From Chrysomallon squamiferum (lineage: Eukaryota; Mollusca; Gastropoda; Neomphalida; Peltospiridae), in contig CM022669.1 of the NCBI GenBank assembly GCA_012295275.1, forward strand, positions 7,334,989 through 7,347,488: DNA of 12,500 bases, in the 5' to 3' direction. Position numbers and translations under genes: made by a program. Shown one piece after another: positions 7,240 through 12,500 of this stretch. Within the stretch, counting starts at the first letter, position 1. Every line of letters begins with the position of its first letter. The notes below the pieces were generated by a model, which saw only the letters and a list, made by a program, of their open reading frames with translations, was not told where the DNA came from and ran no database searches.

Positions 7240-7450
7240 TTATGCAGCAGTCATGTAATAAAATGGTAAAGTTCTTATCTCTTTTTACAACATGGAATCG
7301 TTGCTAATAAACAAACCTAATCACCGTAACTGCTACCGTTGATTTCCCAGAGAAATACGTATACAAAGACCTCTTACGCATATAGTATGAATTTAACACA
7401 GTACTGCTGATTTCTCGGGAACTGCTACTTGTTTATAACAACGTAGATCC
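7240..7450. repeat. Dispersed block, copy 2, upstream of exon 1
   Basis: This is the partner of 550-790. It starts nine bases upstream of the proposed exon 1 boundary. On the minus strand it could be promoter, 5' UTR or the end of an intron; no clear TATA box or initiator was identified. Alternatively it is a mobile repeat that landed at both places. Confidence 0.65.
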
Positions 7451-7562
7451 GGCAATGAATATAATAAAGATATGTAACATGAAACTTGTTCTTGTTATAT
7501 AGTTATGTAGATTAAGGCTTTATCGATAACTTTGTAGAAACGTTCAGACTTTATTATATTAA

Positions 7563-7565
<3 letters not shown>

Positions 7566-7618
<53 letters not shown>
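7566..7618. repeat. (ATT)n microsatellite
   Basis: An uninterrupted ATT run of about 17 units upstream of exon 1. Sequence between 7451 and 7780 holds nothing else that can be supported. Confidence 0.9.
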
Positions 7619-7619
<1 letters not shown>

Positions 7620-7783
7620 AAAATTCTTAAAATACTTTATATGCGTTTCAATGTTCCCCTTCCCAAATTTTAAAGACTGTTATAACAAAGTCTGTGCCGG
7701 TGTATAAAGCACAGCTATTATTCCTGAAAGGAAAAGTATTGTTATGTAGAAGTGATGTACCTTTTTTCAAACTAAACTTACAG

Positions 7784-7826
7784 TTATTATTACTATTATT
7801 ATTACTATTACTATTACTATTATTAC

Positions 7827-7876
<50 letters not shown>

Positions 7877-7893
7877 GTTGTAGTAGTAGTAGT
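7784..7893. repeat. (ATT)n with ACT variants, then (GTA)n
   Basis: A compound repeat: ATT with regular ACT interruptions to about 7830, pure ATT to 7876, then GTA units. Frames through it give poly-Leu or poly-Asn runs that are not genes. Confidence 0.9.
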
Positions 7894-7964
7894 CAATGCT
7901 ATAAACTTTTCACTGTATAGCAACGGGTCACATACAAATGCGAGCGTTGTTTCACCTAGATTAT

Positions 7965-8045
7965 TTAATACCTCACAGTAGCACGTTAACTATCCTATAC
8001 CCATGCGCATTCAAATATACAGTATTACGTTCGTATATCGTTTAG
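7965..8045. repeat. Dispersed block, copy 1 (pairs with 9875-9940)
   Basis: CCTCACA, GTTAA, CTATAC, CATGCGCATTCAA, TATACAGTAT, ACGTTCGTATAT occur in this order here and again at 9864-9938. Most differences are single bases. Both copies are followed within about 120 bases by (TA)n. It may be a fragment of a dispersed repeat family. The plus-strand reading frame from the shared ATG closes early in the second copy, so no gene is called. Confidence 0.6.
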
Positions 8046-8133
8046 TGAGAAATGATTTAACTAAATATTACAACAATTCTACTTCCGTTTTGTGTTTGAA
8101 GGTAAATATAAATACACTACTCATATTGGTAAA

Positions 8134-8405
8134 ATATATATATATATATATATATAAATTAATAATAATTATAAAAAATTTAAAAACAAATTATGTTATT
8201 AAAACATTAATATATCGGTAATATTTTCAGATCCACAATGAATTTTTTTTTATATTATACTATGGAAATATATTTTTTATTTACTATTAGTTTACATTAA
8301 TGAGTAAGGTTGAATATTTCATTTATGATGTGTACCAGTATATCAGTTGTGTTTATTCATTACAGTATTTCATACTGACACATTTTTTTTATTCACTTAT
8401 TATTA

Positions 8406-8465
<60 letters not shown>

Positions 8466-8535
8466 GATATTGCATTTTATTTCTTTGTATTTTCAGTTGC
8501 AAGCCACATGCGATCTCTTATTGATTCCCTGATAT
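8134..8535. repeat. Simple-repeat-rich spacer
   Basis: (TA)n at 8134-8156 and (ATT)n at 8397-8465, with AT-rich single-copy sequence between. No exon-like splice or coding signal was seen. Confidence 0.8.
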
Positions 8536-8538
8536 CAG

Positions 8539-9105
8539 TGACTTCAAAATAAAGTCTGGTGTATGTAATAATTCATACTGTCAGTAGACTTCAACTAAAT
8601 AATAATAATAAAAAATAAAAACATTATTAAAAATTAAAAAGTCAAGAAAAAAAGAGATAATCTTTGCATTTAGTCTTTATATATAGAAAACCAAAAACTA
8701 TCAAATGTGTATTGGTTTCGTGTTTGGACCTGCATTGTGCTCTCAGTCTATCGCCTTATAACCCGAAATGGAAAATACTTCAAGTTACAAGAACTCCAGA
8801 TAAGACATACTCAACATGTGTTAATATTATTATTAAAATAATTTTATTTAATAATGTAAATGTATTTGAAATTAACTAAAATAAACCAATGTTATTATTT
8901 TTTGTTGTTTTCTTCGTGAAGTTTCTATGCACAATAATTTAGAAATTGTGATTAAACAACACAGATAAGCTGTGTAAAACTAAAAGAAAATTTATTAAAA
9001 TTTATATTGCAAAAATTTGTATTTTGCTTTAAAGTTTCTTATTTGTTCTTGTTGATAAATTTTCTGTTCCTTTGAAATCAGTTTAATATAATTTAGTTTA
9101 TTTGA
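8539..9105. repeat. Diverged copy of the 1-1262 flank
   Basis: Segments here match 7-160, 466-535 and 1122-1262 in the same order and orientation. The last segment corresponds to the sequence just beyond the terminal exon A, including GTGATTAAACAACA, TAAAACTAAAAG and TTTAGTTTATTT. No exon A counterpart follows after 9105. This suggests that a paralogous minus-strand gene once ended here and has been lost or replaced. The 550-790 block is missing from this copy. Confidence 0.6.
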
Positions 9106-9414
9106 CATAAACATTAATTCTAACCAAGAATAACACAAACTTATGTCTTTAAGTTAGCTGTACGCCGATCTTCCAATTGTTCATAAGCACTGATACGTGA
9201 CTTATTTTAGCAGCTTCAATGGGTTATCAAGATATATCAATCTCGCAGTAGCCTTAAAGGGTCACCTTGCTGAGTTTATCTCTTCCATACCTCGGATGAG
9301 CTGTCAGACGTGACAAAATGATTCAGCACAATTTTAAAACAAAATAATAACATTACATTAAGTGTTTTATCAAAATATGTAAATCTTGCTGTAGTTATTA
9401 ATCATTTAATACCT

Positions 9415-9457
<43 letters not shown>

Positions 9458-9863
9458 TAAATATTATAATAATTTTAAAAATTTATTTTATAGGTTATTG
9501 TATTTTATTAGGATTTTTAATATGTCTGTGTGTGTGAAAGAGAGTTAGAAATTTAAAAACTGACAGTCACAAACCGATCATAATTTTATATGTAGTCACG
9601 GTGTACAAGTAGCAAGATATGACGACTAGATATTTTTTCTAGTGTTTCGGGCATTGAATTTACTTCAATAAAGACTTGCAAAATAACATACTTTTTTTTT
9701 TTTTTTTTTCGATCTGGATTGGATTTCAAAAAGTTTCTGTCAATAAAAGACGCACGTGACTCATCAGTTTATTATTATTATTATTACTGAATGGTATCAA
9801 CTATTCACTGCGTGACATCAGATCACATACACCGGGAGTTTTATTTCATTTTGTTTATTTCAT
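9106..9863. other. Intergenic spacer without a supported gene
   Basis: It contains a moderately GC-richer stretch at about 9160-9320 with no long frame, (ATTT)n at 9414-9458, a T run at 9692-9709 and a short ATT run at 9768-9786. The position where an exon A counterpart would be expected (just right of 9105) shows no SSETW, IGF or AEWA-type coding on the minus strand. Confidence 0.6.
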
Positions 9864-9940
9864 ACCTCACAATACTAGGTTAAGTGTTCTATACACATGC
9901 GCATTCAAGTATACAGTATCACGTTCGTATATTGTTTTTA
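9864..9940. repeat. Dispersed block, copy 2
   Basis: This is the partner of 7965-8045, carrying CATGCGCATTCAAGTATACAG and ACGTTCGTATAT. It passes directly into (AAAT)n and (AT)n simple repeats. Confidence 0.6.
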
Positions 9941-9945
9941 ATTTT

Positions 9946-10064
9946 TAAATAAATAAATAAATATATATATATATATATGTAACAATATGTACAATAGAAA
10001 TAATAAAAAAAATAATTCCCGAATGATTTATTAATAAAAGGTTTGACGAAAATAACAGAATAAA

Positions 10065-10108
<44 letters not shown>

Positions 10109-10195
10109 GAATAATAATAAAAATAACAAAATGAAAAATAATAAAGGATAATAATAAACAGAATATATATATACACACATATATATATATATATG
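9946..10195. repeat. (AAAT)n, (AT)n and (AAT)n tracts
   Basis: AAAT and AT units at 9946-9979, AAT units at 10066-10108, and AT with a short AC run at about 10164-10195. Overlapping minus-strand frames are low-complexity Tyr, Ile and Leu runs. Confidence 0.85.
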
Positions 10196-10213
10196 CTGCT
10201 GAACAAACCATAG

Positions 10214-10438
10214 AAAAATATTCGTAGACGTAAGCTGCAAGATTACCTAAAACTGTCTAAATTACTTTGCTTGTCGAATCCACCTCTTTCCTACTATTTA
10301 TCAGTTATTCGACTACTCCAGCGAAACCAACAAGACCAAGCGCCCTCAGTAACCAGTCAAACGTCAGCTTCGCTTCATAATGTACAGAGTCAAACTCAAA
10401 GACGAAGTGTAAAAATTTTAAACTCATATTCATCGTGA
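10214..10438. other. GC-richer island open on both strands
   Basis: This patch has much higher GC content than its surroundings. On the plus strand 74 codons are open between TAG at 10211-10213 and TGA at 10436-10438 with no Met; the peptide includes LSYYLSVIRLLQRNQQDQ and a Ser/Gln-rich end. On the minus strand a small frame from ATG at 10427 to TAA at 10305 gives 40 residues, including FVFEFDSVHYEAKLTFDWLL and a Gly/Val-rich end. Only one strand, or neither, can be real. Neither peptide is recognised. It could be an isolated exon, a fragment of a mobile element or an old coding remnant. Confidence 0.3.
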
Positions 10439-10729
10439 TACAGGTCTTTTTTTAAAGTATTACAGTATCACACAGTCACGAGTGTTCATCATTTGATGTT
10501 TTTGTTATTTTATGTTATTACGATATTTTATTTCACCAGTTTAAAAAAAAACATTATCATGTTATCGTGTAACATAATCTGTGTAACATCGGGAGTCACG
10601 CACGGGAAAACGTGGGAGAAATACTTGCACTACTGTGTCAAACTTCACCTTTCTTTTAAGCCTAGCGAAATTATAAGTTACTTTTTAGTTTTTTAGTTTT
10701 TTTTAATTTTCATTTATTATTTTCTTTTG

Positions 10730-10767
<38 letters not shown>

Positions 10768-10775
10768 CATTTATA

Positions 10776-10828
<53 letters not shown>

Positions 10829-10867
10829 CGATATTTACTGTATTGCTTTTCGCCTTCTGTACATTTT
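10439..10867. other. AT-rich spacer with (ATT)n
   Basis: ATT runs lie at 10733-10767 and 10780-10827. A short GC-richer patch at 10585-10650 falls in the frame 10493-10696, which has no recognised domain and no splice context strong enough to call a gene. Confidence 0.6.
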
Positions 10868-10999
10868 TGGTCTGAGGGGCTTATGTTCGTATCCCGGCTA
10901 TGATAAAACGATTTATCTTCAATACATTCAGTCTTAGTATTTTAAAAAACCGGACAGAAGGAAAACAGACGATGTCTTTTTTTTTTTTTTTTTTTTTTT
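10868..10999 (+). mobile_element. Possible degenerate SINE-like fragment
   Basis: TGTTCGTATCC resembles a pol III B box, is preceded by a tRNA-like GGTCTGAGGGGC, and the segment ends about 100 bases on in a run of 23 T at 10977-10999. No convincing A box and no target-site duplication were found. Confidence is low; the T run could be an unrelated homopolymer. Confidence 0.2.
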
Positions 11000-11500
11000 C
11001 ATTTAGATGTTTTAAGACTAATCCAGATTTTCCATTTTAAAGACTTATTTCTTTATTTGTTTGTGTGTTTGTTTATTTATTTAAGGGTATGTTATACAGT
11101 TTACTATTATATTTTCACAATAACTAATCTGGTAAAAGCGAGCCAAGATACTCTTTTAAACTGGTGATCTTTCCGTTGAACTTCAACCTATATAAACTAT
11201 ATACATTGAAATTGTAATTTTTGTTTTCTTCTCTATTTATTTATTTTAGAATATTTTATTCAAAGCCACAGTTATATTTTCACAACAAGAACTGTTGAGA
11301 TTAATTTTTAAACTGACCACTTTTCTGTTCTTAGATTAAAAAAAAATTTTAAAATAAAAATATACAATCAACAAATAAATACATAAAATATAAAAATTAG
11401 GATGGATAGTTTGATATTTATACCGTTCTTGGAAAATTAACTTCTCTGGTTTTGCAAAGCATCTTTATTTTTTGTGTTGTCTTCTCGAGTACTTATCTTT
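11000..11500. other. AT-rich sequence upstream of the fourth terminal-type exon
   Basis: No coding exon or named element was identified. This is where the rest of a plus-strand gene ending at 11605 would be expected, but no open frame with a convincing donor is visible. Confidence 0.5.
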
Positions 11501-11506
11501 TCACAG

Positions 11507-11605
11507 TGTCTTGAAATTGTTAATCCGCAAGCAGCAGAAAAGGAAATACAAGAAGCCAGTCAGAAAAATGATAATCTACAGCAGGCCTCTAAAAACTTAA
11601 TTTAA
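11507..11605 (+). CDS. Diverged fourth copy of the terminal-type exon
   Basis: The acceptor CTTTTCACAG is followed by 32 codons and TAA. The peptide begins CLEIVNPQAAEKEIQEASQK and lines up with copies 1-3 over its first 20 codons, with some third-position changes (GTC to GTT, CCA to CCG). After that it diverges but stays open. It lies about 4.3 kb to the right of the repeat gene with no domain exon beside it, and the flanking intron-like sequence no longer clearly matches. Survival of the acceptor, frame and a stop outside the array is the best hint that this is or was a real exon. Confidence 0.35.
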   Translation, partial: CLEIVNPQAAEKEIQEASQKNDNLQQASKNLI

Positions 11606-12205
11606 AACTACAAACAATTCTTGATGATATTTATTTATTTTATTATATTTTTTTATGAACCAATACATTTTTGACACGATGTTGTTCAATTAAAGGACGG
11701 ATAATTTTGACTTAATATGACAATATGAGTTATTCCCCTTCATCCATTTTTATTAGAATTTGGTGATGGATTCTTACTTATTTGTTTGTTTGTTTATTTA
11801 TTTATTTCTATATTTATTGGCCTTTTGTTGTGATAGAAGCAGCAGCAGCGGTAGTAGTAGTGGTGTTAGTTTAGTTTTGTAAAACAAATCTGTTTAGAAG
11901 TTTTTTTTATTATAATAGAGAAGAAGGCTCGCGGTATTTTGTATCAGTGGACCATTTAGGCCTAGTATTCACGATTTTGTTGTTGTTGTTGTTGTTTGCT
12001 TGCTTGTTTGTTTTTGTTTTCTTCTGTTTTAGACGGAATGCAACACTTTTTAATTCACTCGTTTAAATAAAACTAGCTTACAATGCATAATAAATAAATT
12101 GAAATGGATAATTTTAATTTTAATATATAAACCCTGGTGAACAATGGTAAATTGAAAACATCTTTTAATTCCATTTTGTTAAACTTAAATTTATACTTTT
12201 ATTTA
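11606..12205. other. AT-rich spacer with short simple repeats
   Basis: It contains TTTG/TTTA steps near 11780-11815, a short AGC/AGT run near 11837-11865 and (GTT)n at about 11978-11996. Nothing coding is supported. Sequence after 12326 to the end is likewise AT-rich and featureless. Confidence 0.5.
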
Positions 12206-12209
12206 ACAG

Positions 12210-12325
12210 ATAAAGAAGGGAACGAGTTTACTGTTTTTCATGGAAATTCTATTAAATTTGGGCATCATGGTTTCTTGGCCTTAGGCTTCCAGTTGCTACA
12301 GTCTGGCATTATTAAAATCCATTGA
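12210..12325 (+). CDS. Possible plus-strand exon
   Basis: A T-rich tract ending TTTAACAG is followed by an open frame of about 38 codons to a TGA, reading DKEGNEFTVFHGNSIKFGHH and a hydrophobic end. Base composition is less AT-biased than the flanks. The protein is not recognised and no partner exon is visible nearby, although the terminal-type exon at 11507-11605 is on the same strand. It may equally be a repeat fragment. Confidence 0.2.
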
Positions 12326-12500
12326 AATTATCCAAATGGATTCAGAATATGCCGTTAGTCTTAGTGATTGAAGAATAACTTCACCTCGTCATTACTGCTA
12401 TTATTATTACTCCTATCGTTAAATCATCATCAGTATCATTAGATTTATTGTTGCTGTTGTTTTCACCACTCTGTTATTAACGTTTTAGTTATTACAAATT

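Noticed and set aside
7648-7981. Poly-Asn (minus) and poly-Leu (plus) frames
   Set aside because: They translate the ATT/ACT microsatellite.
8300-8524. Ile-rich plus-strand frame
   Set aside because: It is driven by the ATT repeat at 8397-8465.
9919-10240. Three overlapping minus-strand frames rich in Tyr, Ile and Leu
   Set aside because: Low-complexity translation of AAT and AT repeats in three frames.
1-12500. CRISPR arrays, bacterial operons, rRNA or intact tRNA genes
   Set aside because: The regular repeats are microsatellites or duplicated exon cassettes, and no cloverleaf-forming tRNA was found by eye.

Overview
This is AT-rich animal nuclear DNA with spliceosomal introns, very dense (ATT)n, (TA)n, (CA)n and CATA/CACG-type microsatellites, and no prokaryotic features. 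The microsatellite texture, with TA runs passing into CA and CATA runs, looks molluscan and most like a cephalopod such as octopus. That taxonomic call is an impression, not a proof.

The left half (about 1276-7231) holds one convincing locus on the minus strand. Seven exons with good splice sites and compatible phases encode a short amphipathic-helix segment (exon 1, 7231-7068) followed by seven copies of a domain of about 130-145 residues. Two copies sit in one exon (6707-5801) and one copy each in 5530-5096, 4671-4240, 3810-3379, 2887-2456 and 1740-1276. I name these exons F (domains F1 and F2), E, D, C, B and A in transcription order. Every domain carries an Ile-Gly-Phe or Phe-Gly-Phe strand, a Ser/Thr-Ala-Glu/Lys-Trp-Ala motif and a C-terminal Thr-Ile-x-Lys-like strand. 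The helix plus beta-domain arrangement resembles actinoporin-like pore-forming proteins (known in molluscs as echotoxins and conoporins). This is a fold-level inference, and a lectin or aegerolysin-like alternative is open. All junctions after exon F are phase 0, so domain exons can be added or skipped without changing frame. Exon B ends in TAA where C and D have a Cys codon, so B and A look like alternative last exons.

Interleaved with exons A, B and C, on the opposite strand, are three copies of a short terminal-type exon (1897-1998, 3033-3137, 3957-4061): a pyrimidine-rich acceptor, about 33 open codons, then a stop. A diverged fourth copy lies at 11507-11605, outside the array. I do not recognise the peptide. 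This interleaved antisense array is the most unusual thing in the window.

The right half (about 7240-12500) is mostly non-coding. It carries diverged copies of sequence also found at 1-1270, including the 3' flank of the terminal exon, which suggests a tandem gene cluster partly decayed. A GC-richer island at 10214-10438 is open on both strands, and a possible plus-strand exon lies at 12210-12325. The rest is simple repeats and AT-rich spacer.
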